From: Stenotrophomonas bentonitica
GTDB lineage: Bacteria > Pseudomonadota > Gammaproteobacteria > Xanthomonadales > Xanthomonadaceae
DNA length: 64,000 bases
Assembly: GCF_002887735.1 (NCBI RefSeq)
Contig: NZ_PKQP01000001.1
Coordinates: forward strand, 124,001 to 188,000
Reading direction: 5' to 3'
Positions 63,965 to 64,000 of the stretch are shown one piece after another. Position numbers and translations under genes: made by a program. Under the pieces are notes generated by a model that worked only from the letters and a program-made list of their open reading frames with translations, had not been told where the DNA came from and made no database searches. Each line of letters starts with the position of its first letter. The stretch's first letter is position 1.

Positions 63965-64000
63965 CGGGCTATTCTAGCCAATCCCTTGTTATGCGCTCAT

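Overview
The window is bacterial chromosome, about two thirds GC by eye, and densely coded on both strands. It most resembles the Xanthomonadaceae and specifically Stenotrophomonas. The evidence is the housekeeping gene content (sucA-sucB-lpdA, purB, dnaB, ugd-slyX, nfuA) together with many short palindromes that begin with GTAG, a REP class known from Stenotrophomonas maltophilia. The species cannot be named from this sequence alone. There is no rRNA or tRNA gene, insertion sequence, prophage or CRISPR array. Almost everything looks like core genome, with a few accessory-looking units.

Layout. 1-3.2 kb: slyX (cut by the window edge), ugd, an FkpA-type prolyl isomerase and an exported glutathione peroxidase. 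3.2-8.4 kb: a GntR/YtrA-type regulator with an ABC exporter, a short secreted peptide, a nine-fold GSGD-repeat protein and two related lipoproteins, ending in a striking long hairpin plus terminator. 8.4-15.2 kb: fumC, a CorC/HlyC-type membrane protein, purB, a JmjC ribosomal oxygenase and a GNAT fusion. 15.4-21.1 kb: the 2-oxoglutarate dehydrogenase genes sucA, sucB and lpdA. 21.2-27.3 kb: a small membrane protein and a 1,882-residue FN3/Ig autotransporter. 27.5-31.8 kb: dnaB, an FMN reductase and asnB. 31.8-34.1 kb: an E1 alpha/beta fusion dehydrogenase in an operon with asnB. 34.2-39.8 kb: acetyltransferase, glycine-zipper proteins, tatD, tcdA, a membrane-anchored c-type cytochrome, a cold-shock protein and a DUF456 protein. 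40-46.6 kb: phospholipase A with an ArsC-like protein, a Cys-rich lipoprotein, GST, LysE, class I fumarase, then an ECF41 sigma factor with its carboxymuconolactone decarboxylase partner. 46.9-51 kb: ABC exporter, fpr, TlpA-like thioredoxin and a second glutathione peroxidase. 51.2-64 kb: an M3 peptidase, cfa, small envelope genes, a POT transporter with a rhomboid protease, an EEP-fold protein, a Mn-type superoxide dismutase, an RNase Sa/barstar pair, a proline-rich transmembrane repetitive protein and nfuA.

How the parts relate. Many genes serve central carbon flow (two unrelated fumarases, the 2-oxoglutarate dehydrogenase complex, an orphan E1) or defence against oxidative and envelope stress (two glutathione peroxidases, superoxide dismutase, fpr, nfuA, FKBP chaperone, the YtrA operon, ECF41). 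Several regulatory sites can be read directly: a GGTG-N16-CACC operator over the promoter of the YtrA operon, two identical-architecture ECF41 promoters (TGTCACA-N16-CGTC), a perfect 9-bp-arm palindrome before fpr, a -24/-12 sigma-54 promoter before a 59-residue protein, and a DnaA box before dnaB. The most interesting loci for follow-up are the YtrA operon with its secreted peptide and GSGD solenoid, the 8.2-8.36 kb hairpin, the E1-fusion/asnB operon, the RNase Sa/barstar pair and the ECF41 unit.
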